Below, piece by piece: positions 16,349 to 27,460 of a stretch of 64,000 bases of DNA. The translations under genes and the position numbers were made by a program. Positions within the stretch are counted from its first letter, which is position 1; the number at the start of each line of letters is the position of its first letter. Under the pieces are notes generated by a model. The model saw only the letters and a list, made by a program, of their open reading frames with translations. It ran no database searches and was not told the origin of the DNA. The stretch is from Curtobacterium sp. MCJR17_020 (lineage in GTDB: Bacteria; Actinomycetota; Actinomycetes; Actinomycetales; Microbacteriaceae): the NCBI RefSeq assembly GCF_003234365.2, contig NZ_CP126260.1, positions 682,001 through 746,000 of the forward strand. Direction: 5' to 3'.

Positions 16349-16382
16349 ACCCCCGAGAACGCGCCCCCGGTCGAAGGCAGTC

Positions 16383-17564
16383 ATGAGCAGCATCGCAGTG
16401 CACGGTGGTCCCACACCGCACGCCGTGCTCCGTGACGTCGTCGACTGGGGGCGCGTCGTCGTCGGCACCGTCGCACGCGGTGTGGTCGCGACCCTGCTCG
16501 GCCTCGCCCTGTGGGCGGCCGCGCCCGCCCTGATCGGCTGGCAACCCACCACGGTGATGACCGGGTCGATGGAGCCGCGGCTCACGCCGGGGGACGTCGT
16601 CGTCTCGCGACCGGTCGCGTCCGGCGAGGTCCGGACGGGCAAGATCCTGCTCGCGGACGACCCGGACCAGCCCGGTCACCTCCGCATGCACCGCTACGTC
16701 GAGGACGGCCCGCGCGGCACCCTGGTCACCAAGGGCGACGCGAACCCGCAGCAGGACTCCACGCCGCTCGAACGCTCGGCCGTGCGCGGGGTCGCCTTCC
16801 TGCGCATCCCCTTCGTCGGGTCGCCGGTCCTGTGGCTCCGGCAGGGGGAGTGGGTCAAGGTCGTCGTGCTCGCACTCGGCCTGACGGCGCTCCTCGCGCT
16901 CTGCACGGTCGACGGGTCGCTCCGCCGCCTCACGGCGGTCGACGACGCCGACGGCTCGGACGGGGGCGACACCGCCCACGGGTCAGGTGACGGTCCGTCG
17001 GACGGTACCGATGCCGGCCGGGAGGCGCGGGACGACGCCGCCACGCGCCTCCCGTCCGGCGGGACCACCGTCGTCACCCGTCGCTCGCTGCGGGTGCACG
17101 AGCGTCGCGTGCAGCGGCTGCGCCGCTTCGGCGGTGCGGCGGCGGTCCTCGTCATCGCGGGGAGCATCGGCGTGCTCGTGCCCGCACAGGCGGTGGCCGT
17201 GCCGTGGTCGCGGACGACCGTGAACCCGGGGTCGACCTTCACGGCGGGCACGGCCACCGGTGTCCCCACGCTGACCTGCACGGCCGCGTCGTCGAGCACC
17301 GTGACGATCGCCTGGACCTACACGGACCCGACCGTGCCGAACTCGTTCGACCTGATGAACGGGTCGACCCAGCTCGCGACCGCCACGACCGCTGGACAGC
17401 GTTCGCTCGTCTACGGCGGTGCGGGCCTGCTCGACCTGGGCACGACCTACACGCTGAACCTCCGCACGAACCTCGGCAACAACTGGACCGCGACCAGCAC
17501 CCAGACCGTCAAGGTCAAGGTCGTCTCGGTCCTCGGCCTGGCGTCGGCGAGCTGCGTGCCCTGA
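16383..17564 (+). CDS. SipW-like signal peptidase fused to a substrate-like surface module
   Basis: A 393-residue membrane protein. The N-terminal part is an S26B (SipW/ER-type) signal peptidase: a membrane helix at 30-50, catalytic Ser62 in MTGSMEPRLTPGDVV, probable catalytic His103 in RMHRYV, the KGDAN segment, and a second helix at about 155-175. An acidic, low-complexity linker (185-250) leads to a third hydrophobic segment (252-272) and an extracellular Thr/Ser-rich, fibronectin-like beta domain. Residues 277-290 (SRTTVNPGSTFTAG) echo the mature start of the protein encoded just upstream (SATTVNPTSNWTAG). Its expected job is cleavage of that protein. The fused module may be another substrate or a substrate mimic; this is inference. 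Confidence 0.82.
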   Translation: MSSIAVHGGPTPHAVLRDVVDWGRVVVGTVARGVVATLLGLALWAAAPALIGWQPTTVMTGSMEPRLTPGDVVVSRPVASGEVRTGKILLADDPDQPGHLRMHRYVEDGPRGTLVTKGDANPQQDSTPLERSAVRGVAFLRIPFVGSPVLWLRQGEWVKVVVLALGLTALLALCTVDGSLRRLTAVDDADGSDGGDTAHGSGDGPSDGTDAGREARDDAATRLPSGGTTVVTRRSLRVHERRVQRLRRFGGAAAVLVIAGSIGVLVPAQAVAVPWSRTTVNPGSTFTAGTATGVPTLTCTAASSSTVTIAWTYTDPTVPNSFDLMNGSTQLATATTAGQRSLVYGGAGLLDLGTTYTLNLRTNLGNNWTATSTQTVKVKVVSVLGLASASCVP

Positions 17565-17613
17565 GTTCTCCACAGGCGGCGCGCGGCCGTCCGGCGATGT
17601 CCCCGGCCGGCGT

Positions 17614-17625
17614 TACCGTGTCCGC
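17614..17625 (+). promoter_or_regulatory. Leaderless -10 of sbcDC
   Basis: TACCGT at 17614-17619, 6 bases before ATG 17626. Confidence 0.65.
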
Positions 17626-18789
17626 ATGCGCATCCTGCACACCGGCGACTGGCACCTCGGCCGCACGCTGCTCGGTGCCGACCTCCTCGAGCACCAGGCG
17701 GCGTTCACCGACTGGCTCGTCGACCTCGTGCGGGACCGCTCCGTCGACCTCGTCGTGATCGCCGGTGACGTGTACGACCGGGCGATCCCACCGATCGACG
17801 CGGTCCGCATGCTGTCCCGGGTGCTCGAACGCCTGGCCGAGACGGCGACCGTGGTGCTCACGCCCGGCAACCACGACTCCGCCGCACGCCTGGGCTTCGG
17901 TGCCGGCGTGATGGACCGCCGTGTCCGCATCCTCGCCGAACCCGCCCGGATCGCCGACCCGGTGCTCGTCGACGACGCCGACGGCCCGGTGGCGGTCTAC
18001 GGCATCCCGTACCTGCACCCCGACCTCACCCGCTACGCACTGGCCGACGTGCCGGACGAGCCCCTCGCACGGTCGCACCACGCCGTCGTGCACGCTGCCA
18101 CCGAGCGGATCCGGTCCGACCTCGCGCTGCGCGGCGGTACCCGCAGCGTCGTCGTCGCACATGCCTTCGTCGGCGGCGCGGACCCGAGCGACAGCGAGCA
18201 GGACATCCGCGTCGGCGGTGTCGACCGGGTGGCCGAATCGGTCTTCGACGGCTTCGACTACGTCGCCCTCGGGCACCTGCACGGCCCGCAGCGGGTCGGC
18301 GACGGCGGACGGATCCGCTACGCCGGCTCACCGCTGGCGTTCTCGTTCGGCGAGCGGCACCAGCAGAAGTCGGTGACCCTGGTCGACCTCGACGCGGCCG
18401 GTGCCGTCTCGGTCGAACTCGTGCCCGCTCCGGTGCCGCGCCGCCTCGTCGACGTCCGCGGGGGCATCGACGACATCGAGTCCGGGGTCTTCCGGGCCGA
18501 CGCCGACGCGTGGGTGCGGGTGGCCGTGACCGACACGGTGCACCCCGAGCGCATGTACGCCCGGGTGAAGGACCTCTTCCCGCACGCGCTGGCGATCACG
18601 CACGAACCCGCCGACCGCGGTCCGGCCTCGGTGGCCCGTGCGGTCACGGCGACGTCCGACCCGGTCGAGGTCGCAGCCGACTTCGTGGCCTTCGCCACCG
18701 GTGCCGCCCCCGACGACGACGAACACGCCGTCCTGACCGAGGCGTACGAGGCCGCGGTGCTGGCGCTGCAGCGCGAGGGGGACCGCTGA
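17626..18789 (+). CDS. sbcD: Nuclease SbcCD subunit D
   Basis: A 387-residue Mre11-type metallophosphoesterase, the nuclease subunit of SbcCD, which opens hairpins and trims blocked DNA ends. Metal-binding motifs are in order: HTGDWHLG at the N-terminus, AGDVYDRAIP, GNHDSAARLGFG, AHAFVGGAD and GHLHGPQRV. The C-terminal capping domain follows. TACCGT ends 6 bases before the ATG (leaderless). Its stop shares one base with the start of sbcC (TGATG). Confidence 0.96.
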   Translation: MRILHTGDWHLGRTLLGADLLEHQAAFTDWLVDLVRDRSVDLVVIAGDVYDRAIPPIDAVRMLSRVLERLAETATVVLTPGNHDSAARLGFGAGVMDRRVRILAEPARIADPVLVDDADGPVAVYGIPYLHPDLTRYALADVPDEPLARSHHAVVHAATERIRSDLALRGGTRSVVVAHAFVGGADPSDSEQDIRVGGVDRVAESVFDGFDYVALGHLHGPQRVGDGGRIRYAGSPLAFSFGERHQQKSVTLVDLDAAGAVSVELVPAPVPRRLVDVRGGIDDIESGVFRADADAWVRVAVTDTVHPERMYARVKDLFPHALAITHEPADRGPASVARAVTATSDPVEVAADFVAFATGAAPDDDEHAVLTEAYEAAVLALQREGDR

Positions 18790-21764
18790 TGTACCTGCAC
18801 CGACTCGAACTCCGCGCCATCGGGCCCTACCCCGACCTGGTGTCCATCGACTTCGCAGCGCTCGCGGCCTCCGGGGTGTTCCTGCTCGAGGGGCCGACGG
18901 GCTCCGGCAAGTCGACCATCATCGACGCCGTCGTGTTCGCCCTGTACGGCGGGCTCGCCGGGTCCGACGCCAGCTCCGACCGCCTGCACAGCCAGCACGC
19001 CGACCCCGCGGTGGAGCCGTTCGTCGAGCTCGTCTTCGAGACCAGCGCAGGGACCTACCGGGTCCGCCGCACCCCGCAGTACGACCGACCGAAGCAGCGG
19101 GGGACCGGCACCGTCAAGCAGCAGGCGTCCGTGCAGCTGTTCCGTCTGGCGAACCCGTCCGACGTCGCCGGCGAACCGATGTCGTCACGCATCCCCGAGG
19201 TCGGCGTCGAGATCGGCCGCATCGTCGGGCTCGACCGCGCGCAGTTCCTGCAGACCGTCGTGCTGCCGCAGGGCGAGTTCGCACGGTTCCTGCGGTCCCC
19301 GGGCGAAGACCGCCGCAAGCTCCTGCAGTCCCTGTTCGGCACGCAGGTCTACGACCGCACAGCCGACGAACTCGCCGCGCGGCGCCGTGCCGTGCAGGCC
19401 GAGGTCGACGGTGCCGACGACCGCGTGCGTGACGCCCTGAACCGCTTCGCCCAGGCCGCTGGTCTCGACGACGCCGACGAGACCGTCGTGCCGTCGACCG
19501 TGGCGTCGGTCCGAGCGGCCGCCGATGCTGCTGCCGCCGTCCGTGCTGCAGCAGCCGCGGCGGCGACGACCGCGGCCGAGCACGAACAGGCGGTCACGGC
19601 GCGTGCGACCGCGCTCGAACGACGCGCGGGGCTGCTCGTGCGACGGGCCGCGCTCGACGACGACGCCCCCGCCGTCGACGCCGCCCGGTCGGCCCTCGCC
19701 CTCGGCGAACGCGCCGCACGGGTCGCTGCCGTGGCCGACGGACTCGACGCCGCGGTCCTGCGCGCCGACGAGACCGCCGCGGCCGCCCGGTCGCTGCGTG
19801 ACCGCCACGGGGTCACCGCCGACGCCGACGCCGTCGTGCTGCGACGCGACGCCCTGGCCGACGACCTGTCGGCCGTCCGGCACCTCGTCGCGGTCGACGA
19901 CGGCGCCGCTGCCCGTCGGTCCACCATCGCCGAGGCCACCGCGGACGCCGAGCAGATCGCCGAGCAGCTCCTCGAACGCGACGCCGCACTCGACGCCCGG
20001 CCCACCGAGCGGGCCCGCATCGTCGAGGCCGCACGCACCGCGGCCCGCACGGCAGCCGACTCGGACGCCGCCGCGCACGAGGTCACCCGGATCCGGTCCC
20101 TCCGAGCCGACCTCGTGGCGCGCGACCACGCGGCGCAGCGCGTCACCGCGGCCGAGCAGTCCGTCGCTGCCGCGCGCCGGTCGGCGACCGACGCCCTCGC
20201 GGCCGAGCGGGCACTCCGCGAACGCCGGATCGCGGGGCTCGCCGGAGAACTCGGGGCGGCGCTCACGACCGGCGACCCGTGCCCGGTCTGCGGGTCGACG
20301 GCGCACCCGTCGGTGGCGACGCCGCAGGATGACCACCCCACGACCGCGGCCGTCGACGCCGCCGGCGACGCCACTCGCCGAGCAGACCAGCACCTCGCCG
20401 ACGCCGCGTCGGACCTGGCGGTCGAACGTGCCGAACACCAGCGGCTCGTCGACGTCGTCGGCACGGTCGACGCGGCCACGCTCGACACCCTGACAGTGGC
20501 CGCCGACGAACGGGTCCGGGCCGCGCACGATGCTGCCGCGCTCGTCCTGCAGCACGAGCGACAGCGGGCGGAGCACGACACGACGACCGGTCGGCTCCAG
20601 CGCGAGCGGAACGACCTCGACGCACGGCGGACCGTCCTGGTCTCGACCGCGCTGGCCGACGCCGAGCGGCTCGACACCGACCTCGGCACCGTGGCCGCGG
20701 CGTTCGAGCGGCTCGCGGCGCTCCTCGACGACCGGCCCGCGACGCTCCGGACGGCCGTCGAGCTCCTCGACGAGCGACTCGAGGTGTACCGCGCGGTCGT
20801 GCAGGCCGACGAACGGGTGGCCGCCGCGACCCGTGCCCGCGACGACCGCCGTGCCGAGGTCGACCGGGTCCTCGACGACCAGGACTTCGCCGACGTCGCC
20901 GCAGCGCGGGCCGGACGGCTCGACCCTGACAGCACCGACCGGCTGCGGACGCTGATCAGCGCGGCCGAGGCCGAGCGGGCCGTCGTCGTGGCCGGCCTGG
21001 CCGAGCCCGCCGTGGTCGCCGCGGCGGACGACTCCGCGGAACGCCTCGACCTCGACGGTGCCCGTGCCGGACGCCAGGGCGCTGCCGCCGCACTCGACGA
21101 GGCCGTCGCGGTCGCCGTCTCTGCGGTCGACCGTGCCGACGCGGTCGACCGGTGCGCCGCAGAGGTCACCAGGGCGACCCGTGCCCGCGACGAGACGTCG
21201 GCACGCAGCCGCGCCGTGGTCCGGCTCGCCGACATCGCGAACGGGGTCACTGCGGCGAACCCGACCGGGATCACCCTGGGCACCTACGTGCTCATGCGCC
21301 GGTTCGAGGACGTCGTCGCCGCGGCCAACGACCGACTCCGGGCGATGCTCGCGGGGCGGTTCACGCTCGAGACCTCGGACGAGCGGGAGTCCGGGTCACG
21401 GGCACGCCGGACCGGCCTGGCACTCGCCGTGCACGACCACACCACGGACACCGTGCGGGACCCCCGCAGCCTGTCCGGCGGCGAGACGTTCACGGTGTCG
21501 CTGTGCCTGGCGCTCGGCCTGGCCGACGTCGTGCAGGCCGAGGCCGGTGGCGTCTCGCTCGGCACACTCTTCGTCGACGAGGGGTTCGGCACGCTCGACC
21601 CGGAGACCCTCGACGACGTCATCGGGCAGTTGTCGCGACTGACCGCCGGTGGGCGGCAGGTCGGCATCGTCAGCCACGTCGAGGAACTCAAGCAGCGGAT
21701 CCCGGAGCGGATCGCCGTGCGTCGTACCGCGGCCGGCGGCTCGCACGTCACGACGACCGTCTGA
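18789..21764 (+). CDS. sbcC: Nuclease SbcCD subunit C (SMC-like ATPase)
   Basis: A 991-residue Rad50-type ATPase. Walker A is GPTGSGKST near residue 38; long Ala/Arg/Glu-rich coiled coils run from about 190 to 800 and are interrupted by the zinc hook CPVC (about 497-500). The ABC signature SLSGGETFTVSL and Walker B LFVDEGFGTLDPET lie near the C-terminus. It pairs with SbcD and opens and closes the nuclease with ATP. Its start overlaps the sbcD stop by one base, showing translational coupling. Confidence 0.96.
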   Translation: MYLHRLELRAIGPYPDLVSIDFAALAASGVFLLEGPTGSGKSTIIDAVVFALYGGLAGSDASSDRLHSQHADPAVEPFVELVFETSAGTYRVRRTPQYDRPKQRGTGTVKQQASVQLFRLANPSDVAGEPMSSRIPEVGVEIGRIVGLDRAQFLQTVVLPQGEFARFLRSPGEDRRKLLQSLFGTQVYDRTADELAARRRAVQAEVDGADDRVRDALNRFAQAAGLDDADETVVPSTVASVRAAADAAAAVRAAAAAAATTAAEHEQAVTARATALERRAGLLVRRAALDDDAPAVDAARSALALGERAARVAAVADGLDAAVLRADETAAAARSLRDRHGVTADADAVVLRRDALADDLSAVRHLVAVDDGAAARRSTIAEATADAEQIAEQLLERDAALDARPTERARIVEAARTAARTAADSDAAAHEVTRIRSLRADLVARDHAAQRVTAAEQSVAAARRSATDALAAERALRERRIAGLAGELGAALTTGDPCPVCGSTAHPSVATPQDDHPTTAAVDAAGDATRRADQHLADAASDLAVERAEHQRLVDVVGTVDAATLDTLTVAADERVRAAHDAAALVLQHERQRAEHDTTTGRLQRERNDLDARRTVLVSTALADAERLDTDLGTVAAAFERLAALLDDRPATLRTAVELLDERLEVYRAVVQADERVAAATRARDDRRAEVDRVLDDQDFADVAAARAGRLDPDSTDRLRTLISAAEAERAVVVAGLAEPAVVAAADDSAERLDLDGARAGRQGAAAALDEAVAVAVSAVDRADAVDRCAAEVTRATRARDETSARSRAVVRLADIANGVTAANPTGITLGTYVLMRRFEDVVAAANDRLRAMLAGRFTLETSDERESGSRARRTGLALAVHDHTTDTVRDPRSLSGGETFTVSLCLALGLADVVQAEAGGVSLGTLFVDEGFGTLDPETLDDVIGQLSRLTAGGRQVGIVSHVEELKQRIPERIAVRRTAAGGSHVTTTV

Positions 21765-21795
21765 CGCCGTCGGTCGTCACCGGCGTGGCCAACGG

Positions 21796-21972
21796 CTACG
21801 GGGTCGGCGTGGACTCCACGGTGCCGTCCGGCGGCGGCAGGATGTCCGCCGCGATCCACGGGAACACCCACTGGAACAGCACGAACACGATCGCGGCGAG
21901 CAGCACGAGCAGTTCGAGCACCTTCAGGAACGTGGGGCCGGGCAGCAGCCGCCAGACCAGGGGGAAGATCAC
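21796..21972 (-). CDS. Small single-pass membrane protein downstream of sortase
   Basis: A 58-residue protein with one strong hydrophobic helix (about residues 18-40, VLELLVLLAAIVFVLFQWVF) and a Pro-rich end. Its GTG start overlaps the sortase stop codon (GTGA), so it is translated with the sortase. A small membrane partner after a class E sortase is plausible, but I know no assigned function. Confidence 0.72.
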   Translation of the reverse strand: MIFPLVWRLLPGPTFLKVLELLVLLAAIVFVLFQWVFPWIAADILPPPDGTVESTPTP

Positions 21973-22781
21973 TTGGCCGTCTCCGAGAGTTCCTTCGGGG
22001 TGCCCTCGGACGCGGGCATCCAGTAGTCGAGCTTCGCGTGCGTGACGAACCGTTCGGCCGCCGACCACATCGGGTGGCACGCGGTCAGGGTCAGCCAGCG
22101 GTCCGACGGCGAGGGGTCGACCCCCGGCTTGTTCGGCACCGGCGCGATCGTCTCGATGTGGTCGGGCGTGACGATCTGGCTGTCGGTGACCTTGTAGACG
22201 TACCAGACGTCGAACTTCGTCTTCGCGTCGGTGACCCGCACGACGACCGAGTCGTCCTTCTTGAGTTCGGCGATCTGGTTGAGCGGCTTGCCGTACGTCA
22301 CGCGGTGCCCGGCGACGGCGAAGTTGCCGGGAGCCCCGGGCATCGCGGTGTCCTGGTAGTGCCCGAGCCCGATGGTGTTGAGGACCTTCTCGCGGTCGGT
22401 CCCCTCGCCGATCGGCCGGTTGTAGTCCTTGCCGAAGCGGGGGATCTGCATCGTGCCGAACACGTCGGAGAGATCCGGCGGCTCCGCCAGCACGGGTGCG
22501 GTCCCACGGTGCTCGGTGCCGGCCCCGTCCGGGGTCTTCAGCTGGTCGAGTCCCTCGACGAGCTTCGACTGCTCGTTGACCGCCACGACGTCCGTCCACC
22601 AGGCGGTCCAGACCACGTACAGCCCGGTGCCGGCACCCGCGATGATGAGCAGTTCGGCGATGAGCGAGACGATCGCTCCGCCGACCGTCTGCCGTCGCCG
22701 GGGGGAGCGGCGCCCGGACCGTCTGCCGCCGTCGTCGTCCCGCGCGCTGCGGCGCGACGGGATGGTGTCGTGTGCGGTCAC
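21969..22781 (-). CDS. Class E sortase
   Basis: A 270-residue membrane-anchored transpeptidase that attaches surface proteins to peptidoglycan. An Arg-rich cytoplasmic start precedes one membrane helix (about 33-58). The sortase domain has the catalytic His in FAVAGHRVTYG, the Cys in TLTACHPMW (about residue 233) and the Arg in AERFV. IPRFGKDYNRPI and GHYQDTAMPG are typical of class E. The GTG start has an AGGAGC Shine-Dalgarno. No obvious LPXTG or LAXTG substrate is encoded in the window. Confidence 0.9.
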   Translation of the reverse strand: MTAHDTIPSRRSARDDDGGRRSGRRSPRRRQTVGGAIVSLIAELLIIAGAGTGLYVVWTAWWTDVVAVNEQSKLVEGLDQLKTPDGAGTEHRGTAPVLAEPPDLSDVFGTMQIPRFGKDYNRPIGEGTDREKVLNTIGLGHYQDTAMPGAPGNFAVAGHRVTYGKPLNQIAELKKDDSVVVRVTDAKTKFDVWYVYKVTDSQIVTPDHIETIAPVPNKPGVDPSPSDRWLTLTACHPMWSAAERFVTHAKLDYWMPASEGTPKELSETAK

Positions 22782-22861
22782 GGGGCTCCTGATCGGCTGG
22801 TCGGTCGGACAGGTCTATCAGATCACGACGACGGCCCGGTGAGGACGTTCTCCACACCCCG

Positions 22862-22873
22862 TAACGTGGGGGG
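22862..22873 (+). promoter_or_regulatory. Leaderless -10 of GNAT gene
   Basis: TAACGT at 22862-22867, then six G residues, then ATG 22874. Confidence 0.65.
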
Positions 22874-23302
22874 ATGGAGTACCGGATCCGCCCGTTCCGC
22901 GCCGACGACACCGAAGCGGTCGTCGCCCTCTGGGAATCGTGCGGTCTCGTCCGCCCGTGGAACGACCCCCGCCGCGACATCGCGCGCAAGGCCACGGTCC
23001 AGCCCGAGCTCTTCCTGGTGGCGGAGTCGGAGATCAGCGGGGTCGTCGCCGCGGGGATGGCCGGGTTCGACGGGCACCGCGGCTGGGTGAACTACCTCGC
23101 CGTGCAGCCGGACCTGCAGGGCTCCGGTCTCGGCCGGACGCTGATGGGCGAGTTCGAGCGGCTGCTCACCGACCTCGGCTGCCCGAAGGTGAACCTGCAG
23201 ATCCGTGCCGGCAACGAGCGGGTGCTCGGTTTCTACGAGTCCCTCGGGTACTCCGACGACCGCACCGTGTCGCTCGGCAAGCGGCTCATCCCCGACGTCT
23301 GA
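22874..23302 (+). CDS. GNAT acetyltransferase (YpeA/RimI-like)
   Basis: A 142-residue acetyl-CoA-dependent N-acetyltransferase. The acetyl-CoA loop is LQGSGLGRTLM (about 80-90), preceded by VNYLAVQPD and followed by NLQIRAGNERVLGFYESLGY. These match the YpeA group. Acceptor unknown. TAACGT ends 6 bases before the ATG (leaderless); divergent from the sortase. Confidence 0.9.
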   Translation: MEYRIRPFRADDTEAVVALWESCGLVRPWNDPRRDIARKATVQPELFLVAESEISGVVAAGMAGFDGHRGWVNYLAVQPDLQGSGLGRTLMGEFERLLTDLGCPKVNLQIRAGNERVLGFYESLGYSDDRTVSLGKRLIPDV

Positions 23303-23321
23303 GCCCCCGCTGGCAGCCGTC

Positions 23322-23382
23322 CGCGCAGCCGAGTCTCGGGCTGCGCGACAGTACTCGGGTTCTTCGCCCCGAGAACTGTCGC
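23322..23382. terminator. Two overlapping hairpins between convergent genes
   Basis: Hairpin 1: CGCGCAGCC (23322-23330)/GGCTGCGCG (23339-23347). Hairpin 2: GCGACAGT-a-CTCGGG (23345-23359) with CCCGAG-a-ACTGTCGC (23368-23382). They share a few bases and so cannot both form fully. They are positioned to terminate the acetyltransferase and transporter transcripts. Confidence 0.65.
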
Positions 23383-23406
23383 CCACGCCGGGACTCGGGG
23401 CCGCGC

Positions 23407-24345
23407 TCAGGCCAACGCGAGGCCCACCGACGCCACGAACGCCAGCGCGATGCCGACCCACTGCGGTACGGTCAGCCGCTCGTGCAGCACGACCCCGGCC
23501 AGCACGACCGTGCCGATCGGGTAGAGCGCGTTGAGCACGCTCACGACGGGCAGGGCGCCCGGGTCGTCGCTCGCGTGCAGCCCCGCCTGGATGCACACGT
23601 TCGCCAGGGCGTCGAGGACGCCGCACGCCGCGACCGTCAGCAGCAGGCGCGGCGGCCACCAGCGCCCTGGAGACACGGCAGACCCCGCGACGCCGACCGA
23701 CGCTGCGGGGTCTGCCGCGCCTCCAGACCGCGCCCCGCGCCCGGCACGCACCGTCACCACCAGGGCCGCTGCGCCCAGCAGCACCGTCTGCAGCACCCGC
23801 GCGACCACGAGCGGGTGGATGCCCGCGCCGGGCGGTGTCATGTCGTAGGCGAGCACGATCCCGCCGAACCCGCACCCGGCGACCGCGGCCGCGACGACCC
23901 CGCGCGCGGTGAGGCGTGCACCGGAGGTGTCCCGCACCGCCGCCACCAGCACCACCGCGACGACGGCCACGACCACCGCGGCGACGGCCAACGGTGACAG
24001 GACGGTCCCGCGGGCCACGGCCACCAGGACCGGGACGACGGCGGCGAACACCGCGGTCAGGGGTGACAGCACGCTCATCGGGCCGATCGCCAACGCGGCG
24101 TAGAGCAGCAGGACCCCGACGCCGCCGGACAGTCCGGCCACCGCGCCCCACAGGGTGCCCGTCCACGACGCCGAGCCGCCGAGCACGGCCAGGCCGAGCA
24201 GGAGCGGTGCGATCCCGATCGCCGCGGCGACGGCGGTGACCGTCACCGGGCGGACGCGCCGCGACGCCAGGCCGCCGAGGAAGTCGGCGAAGCCGTAGAC
24301 GATGGCTCCGGACAGGCCGAACAGGACGGTGAGCACGGCTCCCAT
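23407..24345 (-). CDS. EamA/DMT family transporter
   Basis: A 312-residue ten-helix membrane protein of the drug/metabolite transporter superfamily. It has two EamA-like halves: GAIVYGFADFLGGLASRR at the start and LNALYPIGTVVLAGVVLHER near the end, the latter with the usual Glu-Arg after helix 9. Between the halves is a Gly/Ala/Arg-rich loop. Substrate unknown. The divergent CPBP gene starts 27 bp away. Confidence 0.88.
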   Translation of the reverse strand: MGAVLTVLFGLSGAIVYGFADFLGGLASRRVRPVTVTAVAAAIGIAPLLLGLAVLGGSASWTGTLWGAVAGLSGGVGVLLLYAALAIGPMSVLSPLTAVFAAVVPVLVAVARGTVLSPLAVAAVVVAVVAVVLVAAVRDTSGARLTARGVVAAAVAGCGFGGIVLAYDMTPPGAGIHPLVVARVLQTVLLGAAALVVTVRAGRGARSGGAADPAASVGVAGSAVSPGRWWPPRLLLTVAACGVLDALANVCIQAGLHASDDPGALPVVSVLNALYPIGTVVLAGVVLHERLTVPQWVGIALAFVASVGLALA

Positions 24346-24359
24346 CCTGCCCGGCCCGG

Positions 24360-24372
24360 TAGCCTGCGGGGC
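24360..24372 (+). promoter_or_regulatory. Leaderless -10 of CPBP gene
   Basis: TAGCCT at 24360-24365, 7 bases before GTG 24373. Confidence 0.6.
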
Positions 24373-25506
24373 GTGAGCGTTCCCTACCACCGCCTGCCCC
24401 GTGTCGACGCACGATGGAGGTGGTGGCGCCCGCTGGTCGCCCTCGCGTTCCTGGCTGGCTGGTACTTCGTTTCCCAGGTGGTCATCGCGGTGGCGTACTT
24501 CGTCCCGCTCGGCGTGACCCAGGGTCCACAGGCGCTGATCGACCTGCAGAACGACCTGGCGGGCGGAGCGCTGGACCCGACCGATCCGCTCGTCCTGTCG
24601 CTGTCGCTCGTGTCGCTGGTCGTCCTGCTGCCCGGCATCCTGCTGGCGGTCAAGGTCGCACGCCTCGGTCCGGGCAGCATCCTCACCTCGACGCGGTTCC
24701 GGGTCCGGTGGGCCTGGACGGCGTGGTGTCTGCTGCCGACGCTGGTCATCGCGGCGGTCATGTTCGTGGTGCAGACCGGCCTGTTCCGGGACGACGGGAT
24801 GATCACGACCGACGGCGGCTTCGCGTGGGACCACGCCGCGATCGGCCAGTCGACGGTGTCCCTGGGCACCCTCACGTTGACGATCGTCCTCGTCGTGCTG
24901 CTCGTCCCGTTCCAGGGCGCGGCCGAGGAGTTCATCTTCCGCGGTTTCCTCATGCAGACGATCGCGTCGTGGATCCCGCGACGCACCGGCACGATCATCG
25001 CCGTCGCGGTGTCGACCGTCGTGTTCGCCCTGCTGCACATCCCGAACGGCTACAACGTGTGGGGCATCCTGGACGTCGGGTCGTTCGGCCTGATCGCGGC
25101 GATCATCGTGCTCCGGACCGGCGGACTCGAGGCCACCGTCCTGCAGCACGCCTTCAACAACATCATGATCTTCGTGCTGCAGGCGCCCGGGTGGTCGAAG
25201 GTGGACCTGCAGTCACAGGACGCGAACGGCACCTGGCGGGGCTGGCTCGTCACCCTCGGGACGTCGCTCGCGTTCTGGGGCATGGTCGAGTTCCTGGCCT
25301 GGTGGCGGAAGCTCGATCGCACCTTCGCCGGACACCAGGCACCGCGGTTCGGCGGGACGCCGCCGGTCTGGGCGGGTGGCAAGCGCTGGATCGGCACGGC
25401 GGGCACGGGCTGGGCGGGCGCGCCCGTTCGTGCCGACGACGTCGACGCAGCCGCTGTGGACACAGCCGCTGTGGACAGTGCCGTGGGTGCCGCCGGTCGC
25501 CCGTAG
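24373..25506 (+). CDS. CPBP family intramembrane glutamic protease (CAAX/Abi type)
   Basis: A 377-residue membrane protein with about eight helices. The CPBP motifs are present: GAAEEFIFRGFLMQT (EExxxR), LLHIPNGYNVWG and QHAFNNIMI. Such proteins act as intramembrane endopeptidases or as immunity/maturation factors; the substrate cannot be inferred. The C-terminal 70 residues are an Ala/Val-rich cytoplasmic tail with DVDAAAVDTAAVDSAV. TAGCCT ends 7 bases before the GTG start. Confidence 0.9.
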   Translation: MSVPYHRLPRVDARWRWWRPLVALAFLAGWYFVSQVVIAVAYFVPLGVTQGPQALIDLQNDLAGGALDPTDPLVLSLSLVSLVVLLPGILLAVKVARLGPGSILTSTRFRVRWAWTAWCLLPTLVIAAVMFVVQTGLFRDDGMITTDGGFAWDHAAIGQSTVSLGTLTLTIVLVVLLVPFQGAAEEFIFRGFLMQTIASWIPRRTGTIIAVAVSTVVFALLHIPNGYNVWGILDVGSFGLIAAIIVLRTGGLEATVLQHAFNNIMIFVLQAPGWSKVDLQSQDANGTWRGWLVTLGTSLAFWGMVEFLAWWRKLDRTFAGHQAPRFGGTPPVWAGGKRWIGTAGTGWAGAPVRADDVDAAAVDTAAVDSAVGAAGRP

Positions 25507-25515
25507 GCTCGTGGC
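25504..25515 (+). promoter_or_regulatory. Leaderless -10 of recQ
   Basis: TAGGCT at 25504-25509 overlaps the preceding stop codon and ends 6 bases before ATG 25516. Confidence 0.6.
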
Positions 25516-27369
<1,854 letters not shown>

Positions 27370-27423
27370 CCCCACCGTCGGACGTGCATGCCGCCGTGAG
27401 CATGTACTGCTCGCCGGCGTGAT

Positions 27424-27460
27424 TACACTCGGGAGTTCGCCGTCACGACGAGGAGGCCCG
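27424..27460 (+). promoter_or_regulatory. Promoter and ribosome site of plsC
   Basis: TACACT (27424-27429) is a likely -10. Unlike many neighbours, this gene has a leader with a strong AGGAGG (27451-27456) placed 4 bases before the GTG start. Confidence 0.5.

Noticed and set aside
19349..21283. Minus-strand frame of about 640 codons opposite sbcC
   Set aside because: Ser/Ala/Arg-only composition mirrors the coiled-coil codons of sbcC.
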